Assembly: GCA_902789555.1 (NCBI GenBank)
Contig: CADAOF010000008.1
Span: 1-64,000 of the forward strand
Length of the DNA stretch: 64,000 nt
Direction of reading: 5' to 3'
From: an uncultured Lachnospiraceae bacterium
GTDB lineage: Bacteria; Bacillota; Clostridia; Lachnospirales; Lachnospiraceae
Positions 43,201-50,324 of the stretch are shown here, piece after piece. A program made the position numbers and the translations under genes. Within the stretch, counting starts at the first letter, position 1. Each line of letters starts with the position of its first letter. Under the pieces are notes generated by a model. It did no database searches, was not told the origin of the DNA, and saw nothing but the letters and a program-made list of their open reading frames with translations.

Positions 43201-43961
43201 GCCTGACTTTCCAGGGTGGTTGCGCCGAGCATTTCGCTGTAGACCGTTCCTTCGATCGTCAGCTTCGCGTCCGCGTCAGTCAGATTGTAGCGCCATGCTT
43301 CGGTCCGGTAGATGCTTTCATCTTTCATGATCATCGGATGGTAGCAGGAATCGATGTAATAATCGGCGAGAGCCAGCAGCTGGTCCTGTGACATGCTTCC
43401 GAGCGGGAACATCGTCATCCTGTCCATCGTGTATGCATTCATCAGCGTGTTGTAGGACTGATAGGCCAGGTTCATGAACAGATCTGCGCTGGGATAGCGC
43501 TCGGATCCGCTTAACGTAGCATGTTCAAACACGTGCGGCAGTCCGGTATCGTCGATCGGCTGCGTTCCGAACGTAAGGGCAAAGTAGCGGTTCATGTCGT
43601 CGTTGGAGATATACATCACGCCTGCCCCGGTCTTCCGGTGCACGAGATATACGACTGAGGCGCCGAAGATCGGTTCCTCACGGATCTCTTTGACTTCAAA
43701 GCCGCAGATCACGTCTCCGACTGCAGGCAGTGCGCCGGCAGCAAGATCCGCAGGGATCTCGTCTTCCTGCCCGGGGTCTTCGGAGGCAGATTCCGACACG
43801 CTCTCTGCAGGTTCCGATATGCTTTCCGCAGGTGCCGGCTGCGTGGCTGCCGTGCTCTCCGGGACCGTGGTGTTTTCTGCCGAAGCCGCCGGAGACCCGC
43901 CGCAGGCAGCAAGTGACAGTATTAAAACAAATGTCAGGATCAGACTTGTGATCTTTCGCAT
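40293..43961 (-). CDS. M16C-family metallopeptidase lipoprotein with C-terminal SLH-like domains
   Basis: The 1,222-residue protein has a lipobox (LSLAAC, Cys20), a Ser/Glu/Pro linker and a PreP-type M16C peptidase. The inverted zinc motif HVFEH (143-147) and the distal Glu in TVYSEMLGA are intact, as are downstream inactive repeats. M16C enzymes degrade oligopeptides in a closed chamber. The last ~200 residues (FTDVSEDREDYDAIRFVYEEG, DEHARVGELAAYLYMLV, TRADAAQALTKLL) resemble S-layer-homology domains, an uncommon addition that would bind wall polymer. GGAGGG before the ATG at 43961 sets the start; an upstream extension lacks a site and would displace the signal. Confidence 0.88.
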   Translation of the reverse strand: MRKITSLILTFVLILSLAACGGSPAASAENTTVPESTAATQPAPAESISEPAESVSESASEDPGQEDEIPADLAAGALPAVGDVICGFEVKEIREEPIFGASVVYLVHRKTGAGVMYISNDDMNRYFALTFGTQPIDDTGLPHVFEHATLSGSERYPSADLFMNLAYQSYNTLMNAYTMDRMTMFPLGSMSQDQLLALADYYIDSCYHPMIMKDESIYRTEAWRYNLTDADAKLTIEGTVYSEMLGATTLESQAYLNAMQDALPGSFLGWSYGGNPDAIPNMTYESLKAYHDLYYHPSNCLALLYGQLDNYTEFLRLLNAEYRNYEAREFNVEDPAYKPLAESTEKRYAFPAEKNSSTQDKSTVIYSFVLPEEAWADGTVLSYLTGFVTAEGTELAGKLRSLFPSASFSSGLEIAGPVPVAVFELDNANPENAEAFRREIDAALEDIAKNGMKKEMLDSYASSFELSELLVRENSSVGENIITSVGYDAHTFGDVWHYFDYEEQAGNLVSWNEDGTYASICAKYFGKDAVTALTVTYPEPGLKEEKDAALEEKLAKVKEALSAEEIDALVKESKREAQEDPATAEMVKALTVVDTASLPEEVRIYEVKDETNEQGVRYIEAEAGVSGVGRTAVNLDVSCLNEEELLYLKFYKDLVSYLDTEVHSRNEISTLATRYLSDGHIYLMLQQMPDKSANPYLQFTWTARDEDLEAGYGLMEEMFFKAKLNDTGRVKDGVNALLTAARSEVYDAPYSEVIRRSMTGMSEVYAYSAYLGGVSYYEFLTKVAEQLENDPKALTDSLLSLRNKVASRDGAVIEFAGSAESAAVNRKQADAWMARLAGEAREKAERRIPVYERNEAIVTDSSVYYNGISASYEDLGIDKDDESFETTVKLMAAEVLSQIVTDKYLIPQLRDGKGVYSIIHNASDAGVYLCTYRDPNVKETFEIYESLPEQIGKLALTQEDLDGYILSEYSLLAEPAGELTGAMTAAGYVLSGTDQQEIVEQMKALKTLTPEIIAECLDLYGKLIEKGVRYTAGGMSGINDNADMYDEILNPFGAQDKSEMAFTDVSEDREDYDAIRFVYEEGTMMPLEEGVFGPDEHARVGELAAYLYMLVGGDYNEEEALSFMQSYLIFPARNKVSDELTRADAAQALTKLLKAAQVEVDDAKPTETLEDGDALPKPLAWALGHGYLKPHADENGKLWADAKTLITRAELAWMEYIFYTEE

Positions 43962-44025
43962 AACATTCCCTCCCCAAAAGTTCATTGTCCACATTATACT
44001 CTGCGCGGTGCTGAGATTCAAGGAC

Positions 44026-44050
44026 AAAAAAACCGGGGAAGCATCCCCGG
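44026..44050 (-). terminator. Ancestral tRNA-Thr terminator, displaced by the element
   Basis: CCGGGGA/TCCCCGG stem followed on the minus strand by seven T residues, six bases beyond the left copy of the tRNA-Thr 3' end. Before insertion this would have ended the tRNA-Thr transcript. Confidence 0.75.
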
Positions 44051-44056
44051 AGCAAT

Positions 44057-44103
44057 CAAAAAGCTGCTGACCGGATTTGAACCGGTGACCTCATCCTTAC
44101 CAA
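44057..44103. repeat. Left 47-bp direct repeat (attachment site, tRNA-Thr 3' remnant)
   Basis: Identical over 47 bases to 50515-50561, which holds the 3' part of the intact tRNA-Thr. Sequence diverges right after the T-loop/anticodon-side end (ATGC here, AGGATG there). Confidence 0.95.
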
Positions 44104-44216
44104 TGCAGGAAAAGGCATTTTCGGCGGCTTTCGCTGTGTGTGTCTGTTGCTGCGCGTTCCATTGATTTCACAAGGGTTCCCGCTATTTCTGTTGCTGTTC
44201 GTTGCTGTGCGTTTCG

Positions 44217-44240
44217 GGGTGGGCAAAACCGCCCTTTTTT
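44217..44240 (+). terminator. Terminator near the left end of the tRNA-Thr element
   Basis: GGGTGG/CCGCCC stem (one G-T pair), GCAAAA loop and six T residues. It would block transcription entering the element from the left. Confidence 0.65.
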
Positions 44241-44246
44241 GTTTGC

Positions 44247-44268
44247 GTTCGGCTAAATCGTTCGGCTA
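44247..44268 (+). promoter_or_regulatory. Left pair of GTTCGGCTA sites (candidate integrase arm sites)
   Basis: GTTCGGCTA at 44247 and 44260, a 13-base period, in direct orientation. The same pair with the same period is found near the right end (50412, 50425). Confidence 0.6.
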
Positions 44269-44379
44269 TGCCGTTAGCCGTACGCTATGCCCTGAGGAAA
44301 ATTGAACTTTCGGCAGCAGTACCGGCAGGAGGTGCGGCAAATGTTCAATAAATCGGCGGTATGTTCAATAATCGGGCGG

Positions 44380-45606
44380 TTATTTGCCTTTTTCCTCTTT
44401 CTTCTTCGGTTCGAGTGCGTCAAGAAATATGCTGCCGGTGCGCTTCATTGCTTCCGGGTTCGTGTGGGTATATATCCGCATTGTTGTAGCCGGGTTCGCA
44501 TGGCCGAGGATCGCGGCGGTTGACGGTATATCTGCGCCGTTCTCAATAGCGACCGAAGCGAAAGTGTGCCGAAGCTTGTGAGGGTGCAGACCCTTGAAGC
44601 CATGATTTGAACCGAAGCTTTCAAGCTTCCTTGTCACGGTGTCCGGCCTGATCGCCCCGCCCCTTGCATCTGTTTGAAAGACGAAATCATTATTTCCGCT
44701 GTGCGGTTTGATCCCGGGGAAGCCGTCGCCGGTTTCGGCCTCCTGCTCCTGCCGGAGATCATCGAACAGCTTCAGCAGCTGCGGGGAAACGTACACGGTG
44801 CGGCCTCTGCCGTTCTTCGGGGGCTTTTCAAAAAATCCGTCCTTGTCTGTATAGCCGAGAGATCGCACGAAAGAAACGGTTCCCGCCTCCTGCTCAATGT
44901 TTCCCCATTTCAGGCCGAGGGCTTCACCTCTGCGGCAGCCGGTTTCGCAAAGAAGCAGGAACAGGGTGCGCCATTTGACCGGCAGGGCTTCGGCTGCGTC
45001 CATAATTGCCTTGACCTCTTCGGCGGTATAGGCAGGAGGTGCGGTTTTTATGCCCTCTTCGGCTGTGGGCTTCGGCCTCTTTACCCGGTGCATAGGGTTG
45101 ACCGTCAAAACCTCTTCATCAAATGCCAGGCCGAAAACCCCTTGTAGGATCGTATAAACCTTGACGCACGTTGCGACCTTGTACCCTTTCCCCTGCATAT
45201 CGAGCAGGAGGGCTTTAATTTGCGCCGGGGTGATTTCGTCAAGCGGCAGCTGCCCGAGAATCGGGAAAACCTGATTTTTCAAATACCTTTCGTAATTGTC
45301 AAGGGTATATTTCGAAGCCCTGACAAGCTGAGGCAAATACACGTTTTCGGCATACCCTTTCAGGGTGCGGGTGTCTTTCGGTTCTTCGACCTCCTGCCGG
45401 TTCCGCTTCGGCTTCACCTTTCCCGCCTTGCAGTCCGCTTCGAACTCTTCAGCGACTTTTGCCGCCCTTTTCAATGCGGTTTCATTTCCCCATGTTTGCG
45501 GGAAATCAAAAACCTTTGTGAACTCCTGCCCGCCCCGGTGAGGCTTGCAGCGGATTTTTATATACCTTTCGCCGGTCTTTCGGCTGAGTACGGTACAAGT
45601 GGCCAT
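44380..45606 (-). CDS. Tyrosine recombinase (integrase) of the tRNA-Thr element
   Basis: The 408-residue protein has Arg225 (TGCRRGEAL), His343/Arg346 (HPHKLRHTF), His369 (LGHANPATT) and Tyr379 (MRIYTHT), a complete catalytic set, plus an N-terminal arm-binding domain and a SAM-like core-binding domain (KYTLDNYERYLKNQVFPILG). It integrates and, with an excision factor, excises the element at tRNA-Thr. Start overlaps the stop of the repressor gene by one base (TAATG). Confidence 0.95.
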   Translation of the reverse strand: MATCTVLSRKTGERYIKIRCKPHRGGQEFTKVFDFPQTWGNETALKRAAKVAEEFEADCKAGKVKPKRNRQEVEEPKDTRTLKGYAENVYLPQLVRASKYTLDNYERYLKNQVFPILGQLPLDEITPAQIKALLLDMQGKGYKVATCVKVYTILQGVFGLAFDEEVLTVNPMHRVKRPKPTAEEGIKTAPPAYTAEEVKAIMDAAEALPVKWRTLFLLLCETGCRRGEALGLKWGNIEQEAGTVSFVRSLGYTDKDGFFEKPPKNGRGRTVYVSPQLLKLFDDLRQEQEAETGDGFPGIKPHSGNNDFVFQTDARGGAIRPDTVTRKLESFGSNHGFKGLHPHKLRHTFASVAIENGADIPSTAAILGHANPATTMRIYTHTNPEAMKRTGSIFLDALEPKKKEEKGK

Positions 45607-46304
45607 TATTCGCTTTCCTCTTCATCGTCATCGGGTTCGTTTTCCATGCGTTCGTATTCGATTTCCTGCAAAGCCTCTGTTTGCTTCATTGTTTCGGCAA
45701 AGGTTCCGTCCTGCTCTGCTATATCTTCAAGAATAGCTTTCAGGCGGGAAAAACATAATTCGCGGAAAATATCATCTTTCCTTGCCGTATGCTCCCCGAT
45801 CTTTATTTCTTCGGGATCTCCTGTGCCTGTGATCCATGCCTCTAACGGTGAGAAAACCGGCTCAACCCTGTTTATATATTCCTCAACCAAATGTGGATTA
45901 ACGCATTTGAGCATTTCATAATAATGCCCCAAGCCCCTATTGATGAACGAAAGAGCAGGGGCGACGACTTCATAGGTGGGAGAGTTAAACGGTGCATTTT
46001 TGATATAGTGCAAAGCCTCGACGCTTTCAGGTGATAGCCCTGAATATTCGCATATTTCCCTGATCGACGGATCGCTTGCCGGTGACGGTGCCAGGCCGAG
46101 CAGATAGTCAATCGAAAGCCCGGTTGCTTTTCTTATATCCGCGAGGTTTTCAGCCGAGGGGGTGCGTTCCCCACGTAGCCAAAAGCCGAGAGAGTTTCGG
46201 GAAACGCCTATTTCGTCCGCGAACTCTTGAACGGAAAGCCCTTTTTCGCCCTGATATTTCAAAAGGTTGCCCCGGATCGTTTCTTTCGTTGTCCTGTTGT
46301 CCAT
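45606..46304 (-). CDS. XRE-family (CI-like) repressor
   Basis: The 232-residue protein has an N-terminal helix-turn-helix (GLSVQEFADEIGVSRNSLGFWLRGERTPSAENLADIRKATG, residues about 20-60) and a longer C-terminal region without a recognised peptidase motif, so SOS-type autocleavage is not evident. AGGAGG seven bases before the ATG at 46304 was used to choose the start. It is divergent from a small cro-like gene, a typical lysogeny-type switch that would keep integrase and excision genes silent. Confidence 0.85.
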   Translation of the reverse strand: MDNRTTKETIRGNLLKYQGEKGLSVQEFADEIGVSRNSLGFWLRGERTPSAENLADIRKATGLSIDYLLGLAPSPASDPSIREICEYSGLSPESVEALHYIKNAPFNSPTYEVVAPALSFINRGLGHYYEMLKCVNPHLVEEYINRVEPVFSPLEAWITGTGDPEEIKIGEHTARKDDIFRELCFSRLKAILEDIAEQDGTFAETMKQTEALQEIEYERMENEPDDDEEESE

Positions 46305-46461
46305 GTTTCGCCCTCCTACGTTCGCTTTGTGTGCAAAGTGCCGGTAAAGGCAAATAAATAGCACAAAAGCCCTTGTTTTTCTCTTTGTGTCTATTGTATA
46401 ATGCAATTGCAACAAATGCAACAATAATTTAACAGAAAGCAGGAGGAAACGAAAAACAACA

Positions 46462-46659
46462 ATGAACCACGGCAAAGAAAACAAGAAAATCAGGGAAGCG
46501 GCAAAGGCTGCGGGGGTGTATCTTTGGCAAGTGGCCTATGCAATGGGCATTGACGATCAAGTATTTTCCCGAAAGCTGCGGCTGCCGCTGCCGGAAGAGG
46601 AAGAGGCGAAGATCCTTTTTGTTATCGAACAGCTGAAGCAGCAGGAGGGCGGTGCGTAA
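46462..46659 (+). CDS. Small cro-like DNA-binding protein
   Basis: The 65-residue protein (IREAAKAAGVYLWQVAYAMG...FSRKLRLPLPEEEEAKIL) looks like a minimal helix-turn-helix of the kind opposite phage repressors. The nearest AGGAGG is 15 bases before the ATG, longer than ideal. It overlaps the next gene (TAATG). Role as antirepressor or early regulator is inferred from position. Confidence 0.7.
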   Translation: MNHGKENKKIREAAKAAGVYLWQVAYAMGIDDQVFSRKLRLPLPEEEEAKILFVIEQLKQQEGGA

Positions 46660-46859
46660 TGGATTACAGCGGCAAAATGTTTATCACGATGAAAGAAGCG
46701 GCGAAGATCACCGGGGTGCCATATGGGCAGCTGCGCCGGGGGTGCCATGCCGGAACGGTGCCATATATTCAAAGCGGACAAAGGTTTTTAATCAATATGC
46801 CCGCCCTCATTGAGCAGCTGAACAGAGAGAGCAAGAAAGAGAGGAAAACGACGGCATGA
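46659..46859 (+). CDS. Excisionase-like small HTH protein
   Basis: The 66-residue protein (MFITMKEAAKITGVPYGQLRRGCHAGTVPYIQSGQRFLIN) has the MerR/excisionase-type winged helix followed by a basic tail. Such proteins act as recombination directionality factors that bend attachment DNA. It is coupled to the genes on both sides by overlaps, so a single transcript is likely. Confidence 0.78.
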   Translation: MDYSGKMFITMKEAAKITGVPYGQLRRGCHAGTVPYIQSGQRFLINMPALIEQLNRESKKERKTTA

Positions 46860-47068
46860 GCGAAAAACTCCTTACACCTTTACAGGCAATCAGGAAAGCT
46901 TGCCTTGAATGTGTATGCGGCAGCGCGAACGAAGTAAAGCTTTGCACAATGGGCGAACGGTGCGCCTTGTTCCCTTATCGCTTCGGGAAACGCCCCGCGA
47001 CGGCAGAAAGACAAGCTGCAAAGAGGGCAGCAAAGAAAGCAGCTGAAGCAGCAGGAGGGCGCGAGTAA
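46856..47068 (+). CDS. Small Cys-rich protein of the element
   Basis: The 70-residue protein has four Cys in two pairs (ACLECVCGS, LCTMGERCALFPYR) that could bind zinc, and a basic Ala/Lys tail. Similar small proteins are common in Clostridial phages and integrative elements without assigned function. ATGA overlap with the gene before, TAATG with the gene after. Confidence 0.7.
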   Translation: MSEKLLTPLQAIRKACLECVCGSANEVKLCTMGERCALFPYRFGKRPATAERQAAKRAAKKAAEAAGGRE

Positions 47069-47391
47069 TGGCAGACCTCACGAAAGAACCGCCCGGCCTG
47101 ATGATATACGATCACCGGCTTTTGCAACACTTAGCGAAGCAACTAAACCAACAGCAGATCGGGCTTGTGCATGAGCGATTTTGGCAGAATTATTGGCCTA
47201 ACGAAGAGGAACAAGCAGAGATGGAAGCGGATATTAAAAAACGGTGCAAGGCTGCCGGTTATGAAGCAGATGTTGCTTGCATGATGTATACAATGCTTGT
47301 CCGCTCTTCTCTGCGTTCGCTTGAGCAGTACAGAGCAAAACAGCAGATCGGGATTGAAGCAGCGAACAAACAACACAACAAAGAGGCATAG
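47068..47391 (+). CDS. Hypothetical element protein, 107 residues
   Basis: A helical, charged protein (LLQHLAKQLNQQQIGLVHERFWQNYWPNEEEQAEMEADIKKRC) with no family recognised. It is the last of four overlapping plus-strand genes and ends exactly where the repeat array begins. Confidence 0.65.
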   Translation: MADLTKEPPGLMIYDHRLLQHLAKQLNQQQIGLVHERFWQNYWPNEEEQAEMEADIKKRCKAAGYEADVACMMYTMLVRSSLRSLEQYRAKQQIGIEAANKQHNKEA

Positions 47392-47625
47392 GGTACCCAA
47401 GGGGAGCCAAGGGTACCCAAGGGGAGCCAAGGGTATTTGAGGTAACAGTAACGAATAGTAAATAATATAAACTGTATCTGTACCCTGTAGCTGAAGCCTG
47501 TAGCTGTATCTGTAGCAGGAAAGAAGCTGTAGCTGTATCTGTACCTTGTAACGGTATCAGTAACGGAAAGAAGCTGTAGCTGTACACTGTACCGTAACAG
47601 TATTGGAAAGAAAAGAAAATAATAT
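47391..47625 (+). repeat. Direct-repeat/iteron-like array, candidate replication origin
   Basis: GGGTACCCAAGGGGAGCCAA occurs twice in tandem (47391-47430), followed by a partial third copy. Then CTGTAGCTGTATCTGTA-type units recur at about 47499, 47526 and, degenerate, 47572, two of them within a longer GGAAAGAAGCTGTAGCTGTA unit; an AT-rich segment AATAATATTATC follows. The arrangement resembles plasmid or satellite iterons, although no Rep gene is seen. Confidence 0.55.
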
Positions 47626-47642
47626 TATCTGTATGAGAGAGA

Positions 47643-47663
47643 GGGCCGCCCTTAAGGCGGCCC
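47643..47663. repeat. GC-rich hairpin after the repeat array
   Basis: GGGCCGCC/GGCGGCCC around CTTAA. No T-run follows, so a structural or origin role is as likely as termination. Confidence 0.55.
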
Positions 47664-47945
47664 GAGAGAGAAACAAAAGACCGCCGGTGCAAGGGGTGTT
47701 AGCTTTTACATATCCCCCCGGCCGCCTCAAAACGGTAGACCTGTAACGTGCGAACCGTGCGGGAAGTGTGATTTTACACAAGCCCCACCCCGTTCCCCGG
47801 AGGAAAGGCGAAGCAAGCCACAATTTGACAAAGTGACGGAAAGCCTATATGCGCACGCGATACGCGCGACCCCGGGGGGCTACCCATCACACGGCAGGAG
47901 GCGACCCAGCACGCCGTCCGTCGCCATTTACACACATGAAAAAAC
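47664..47945. other. Gene-free stretch of the element
   Basis: About 280 bases between the repeat array and the PC4-type gene. It holds short GC-rich palindromic parts but no convincing frame. A transfer origin would fit here, but I recognise no nic consensus. Confidence 0.4.
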
Positions 47946-47964
47946 AGCCAGGAGGAAAAGATCA

Positions 47965-48204
47965 TTGAAAGAATTTAGCTATGAAATCAAAGAACACCTT
48001 GCCACCTTGTCAACGGTGCAGGGAGAAAAAAGGGAAATCACCCTTGAACTGAACCTTATAAGCTTCGGGGATCGTCCGGCAAAGTACGATTTGCGCACAT
48101 GGGATCGCACGAATGGCAAAATGCTGAAAGGTGTGACCCTGACCCGGGAGGAAGCCGAAGCCCTGACGAAAGCCCTTACGGATCACCTGAAAAAGAACGC
48201 CTGA
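47965..48204 (+). CDS. YdbC/PC4-family ssDNA-binding protein
   Basis: The 79-residue protein (FSYEIKEHLATLSTVQGEKREITLELNLISFGDRPAKYDLRTWD...GVTLTREEAEALTKAL) matches the bacterial PC4/YdbC family that binds single-stranded DNA as a dimer. Translation probably starts at TTG, nine bases after AGGAGG; a longer frame reading upstream has no support. Likely protects or organises element DNA during replication. Confidence 0.75.
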   Translation: MKEFSYEIKEHLATLSTVQGEKREITLELNLISFGDRPAKYDLRTWDRTNGKMLKGVTLTREEAEALTKALTDHLKKNA

Positions 48205-48381
48205 CCTCCTGCCCTCCTGCCGGTGATCCTGATTGAAGCGGCGAGGAAGCGGAGAGAAACAAGCCAACAGCAGGGGGAAACGGAAGAAATAGGGGGGCAT
48301 ATCCCCCGAAGCTTTGCAGAGTAACAACAATGCCGCCCGCACTGTTTAAAAAACACACGTAGACCCCGCCCCCAAGAGAAA

Positions 48382-48404
48382 GCCGCCCTTGTGGGCGGCC
48401 TCTT
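48382..48404. terminator. Terminator between the PC4-type gene and the convergent small operon
   Basis: GCCGCCC/GGGCGGC stem with TTGT loop, followed by CTCTTTCG on the plus strand. Confidence 0.6.
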
Positions 48405-48441
48405 TCGTTCGGCTATTTGCCCTCCTGCGTTCGGCTATTGC

Positions 48442-48645
48442 CTACACGGTGAGCAAACGGCAGATTGTTTCGATATGCTCTTGAAGGGCAAACAAGGCTT
48501 TTCCTGTGTCTGCGTCCGTGGGCATGAGTGCCTTATCCTCATAGGCGGCAGCCATGACCCGCACAAGGGCGGCGACGGCTTCAAGCTGTATATACGCCTC
48601 ATCAATCCTTTCACGGATCAAGGCGACCTGTTCTTCTGTTTTCAT
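48442..48645 (-). CDS. Small helical element protein, 67 residues
   Basis: Predominantly helical (MKTEEQVALIRERIDEAYIQLEAVAALVRVMAAAYEDKAL); no family recognised. AGGAGG seven bases upstream sets the start, which overlaps the stop of the gene before it (ATGA). Last gene of a three-gene minus operon. Confidence 0.65.
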   Translation of the reverse strand: MKTEEQVALIRERIDEAYIQLEAVAALVRVMAAAYEDKALMPTDADTGKALFALQEHIETICRLLTV

Positions 48646-48962
48646 GCTGTGACCTCCTGCGTCTGTAAAATGATCCCTTTCGCGGAAAGATAATCGACCG
48701 CGCCCACAAAGCCCCAAAACATAGAATTTACGGCATAAAGCGCATGAATACTTTCGAACTTTCCCCCGAGTATGCTTTCAAAGTGCAGCTGCGAAAACTC
48801 CTGATCGAAGCGGAACCGATCCGGGGCTTTTTCGTTCGTCTGCTGATCGTTCAGCCAGGCGGCGAAAGCTTCCGTTACCGGCGACATATAGGGCGGGGCT
48901 TCGGTGACCGTCGCCTTTTGGATTTCGTCAAAGACCTCCTGCGTGATCGTGAACTTTGCCAT
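48642..48962 (-). CDS. Hypothetical element protein, 106 residues
   Basis: Soluble protein (MAKFTITQEVFDEIQKATVTEAPPYMSPV...SILGGKFESIHALYAVNSMFWGFVGAVDYLSAKG) with no family recognised. The ribosome binding site is weak. Coupled to the next gene by ATGA. Confidence 0.6.
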   Translation of the reverse strand: MAKFTITQEVFDEIQKATVTEAPPYMSPVTEAFAAWLNDQQTNEKAPDRFRFDQEFSQLHFESILGGKFESIHALYAVNSMFWGFVGAVDYLSAKGIILQTQEVTA

Positions 48963-49007
48963 GATATTTTGCGGGGAGGTTTCCGGCCTCCCCGCTTCCC
49001 CCTTTCT

Positions 49008-49301
49008 TTACGCGATAGAAAACCGGCGGGCGGTTGTGGTCTTTGTGAACTGTGCTGCGATTTCCGGCAGGGCTTTTTTCAGGGCTGCACCGTCAAGACG
49101 GCTTGCGGTGTACGTTGTCCACCTGATTTTGTGGGCATATCCGGCGACCTCGTCGAAAATACTGATTTCGTCGGCCTCCTGCGCCGTCATTTCGGCTTTG
49201 ATCGCGTCCTCTGCTGCGGTGATTTCCGCTTGCAGCTGTTCGGCAAGGTTGCGGAGGTCTTTCAGGTTGCGGATCGTTGCGGTTAATTCTGCGTGCGTCA
49301 T
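49008..49301 (-). CDS. Phage-type coiled-coil protein, 97 residues
   Basis: A helical N-terminus (LTATIRNLKDLRNLAEQLQAEITAAEDAIKAEM) followed by IRWTTYTASRLDGAALKKALPEIAAQFTKTTTARRFSIA. The closing pattern (SRxDxxxxKKxxPEIxxxFTKxTxxRRF) is common in uncharacterised phage and element proteins. First gene of the minus operon, behind the promoter at 49425-49453. Confidence 0.7.
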   Translation of the reverse strand: MTHAELTATIRNLKDLRNLAEQLQAEITAAEDAIKAEMTAQEADEISIFDEVAGYAHKIRWTTYTASRLDGAALKKALPEIAAQFTKTTTARRFSIA

Positions 49302-49369
49302 TGTGTTTCCCCTTTCTTTTTCCGGGCGGCTGCGCTATACTTGCCTTGCAGCCTGACCCTTTCGGCTGC

Positions 49370-49409
49370 GCCCCTGCCGGTTGTGGAAGATTTGCAGGGG
49401 CTTTTCTTT
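49370..49409. terminator. Hairpin with T-rich tail in the minus-operon leader
   Basis: GCCCCTGC (49370-49377)/GCAGGGGC (49394-49401) then TTTTCTTTTC on the plus strand. It lies within the probable 5' leader of the minus operon, where it may affect its mRNA, or it blocks plus-strand transcription. Confidence 0.5.
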
Positions 49410-49424
49410 TCTCTTTCTGATATT

Positions 49425-49453
49425 AGTATACACTCATACAGAGAGAAAGTCAA
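49425..49453 (-). promoter_or_regulatory. Promoter of the element's minus operon
   Basis: TTGACT, 17-base spacer, TATACT on the minus strand. The -10 region reads GTGTATACT, identical to that of the divergent promoter at 49500-49528. Confidence 0.75.
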
Positions 49454-49499
49454 GCACTTTTTCAAGGATTTTCAAAAATATATTTTTCCCGGGAAAGGG

Positions 49500-49528
49500 T
49501 TGACATATTGCAAATAAAGGTGTATACT
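49500..49528 (+). promoter_or_regulatory. Promoter of the RHH-type gene
   Basis: A perfect TTGACA, 17-base spacer and TATACT. GTGTATACT and the following ATATCA are shared with the divergent promoter, suggesting a common operator. Confidence 0.8.
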
Positions 49529-49554
49529 CATATCATAGGAAAGGAGGGCTTCCA

Positions 49555-49755
49555 ATGGGCAAGGAAACGGAAGCACAAAAGAGGGCACGGGTGAAATATG
49601 AGGCAGCGAACACGGTGCAGCTGCATTTAAAGCTTAACCTAAAGACCGACGCCGATATTTTGCGGAAGCTTGAAACGGTGCCGAGCAAACAAGGCTATAT
49701 AAAAGACCTGATCCGGGCAGACATTGAGGAAGAGCAGGAGGGGGCGACCGGCTGA
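49555..49755 (+). CDS. Ribbon-helix-helix-like small regulator
   Basis: The 66-residue protein (VQLHLKLNLKTDADILRKLETVPSKQGYIKDLIRADIEEE) has the beta strand-helix-helix pattern of CopG/Arc-type repressors; VQLHLKLN is the likely DNA-contact strand. AAAGGAGGG seven bases before the ATG. Small copies of this kind often control copy number or their own promoter in mobile elements. Confidence 0.7.
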   Translation: MGKETEAQKRARVKYEAANTVQLHLKLNLKTDADILRKLETVPSKQGYIKDLIRADIEEEQEGATG

Positions 49756-49857
49756 AAGCAGGGGGCAAAATATCACCTTTCAACCTCCTGCCCTCCTGCC
49801 GGGTATCTTCCCCGCTTCAAACATGGCCTTTTTTGTCATTCTGTGCGGGGCTACGTC

Positions 49858-49926
49858 GCCATTTTTCAATTCTAAAGGCTTCGGCGGTAAATTATGCCCC
49901 GGAGATAGCAAAGGCCGAAAAATGGC
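49858..49926. repeat. Inverted repeat between the RHH-type and KGG-type genes
   Basis: GCCATTTTTC (49858-49867) and GAAAAATGGC (49917-49926), perfect over 10 bases, with partly matching ACGT flanks. The 225 bases between the two genes otherwise hold only a tandem CCTCCTGC pair and no gene. Confidence 0.5.
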
Positions 49927-49982
49927 GTCCTACGTGCGTATTTTTGGCATAACTTTAGCAGACTAAAGCAGGAGGGCAAACA

Positions 49983-50324
49983 ATGCCGAGGAACCCGAAG
50001 CAAAATGAAAATCTTGAGCAGGGGAAAAAATACCGTTTTCGTCCAGGCGACCAAGCAACGCGAGAGGCCGGACAAAAAGGCGGGATCGCGTCCGGCAAGG
50101 CGCGACGGTTTACCACGATAGCAAGGGAACTGCTGACCGAAGAGGAAAAGCGGCAGATGATCCTTGCGCAAATGGAAAAGGGGAAGCAGGGCGACCCGGC
50201 AGCCTTTAGGATCATGTTGTCTTTCGATACAGAAGAAGAGCAGGAGGGTGCGACGGTTGACGGTTTATCAAAGAGCCTTGAAGAGATCGCGGCAAGCATG
50301 GATGAACCGCCCGAAGAGCCTTGA
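49983..50324 (+). CDS. Phage-type protein with KGG-like motif, 113 residues
   Basis: The protein opens MPRNPKQNENL and has FRPGDQATREAGQKGGIASG, a Gly-rich motif seen in small phage proteins including some near terminase genes, then a helical acidic region. AGGAGGG precedes the ATG. Function unknown; a DNA-binding or packaging-related role cannot be shown. Confidence 0.65.
   Translation: MPRNPKQNENLEQGKKYRFRPGDQATREAGQKGGIASGKARRFTTIARELLTEEEKRQMILAQMEKGKQGDPAAFRIMLSFDTEEEQEGATVDGLSKSLEEIAASMDEPPEEP

Noticed and set aside
47234-47823. Minus-strand frames across the iteron-like array
   Set aside because: They translate repeats and lack start signals.
47664-47945. Transfer origin (oriT)
   Set aside because: Location is suitable but no known nic consensus or relaxase gene supports it.
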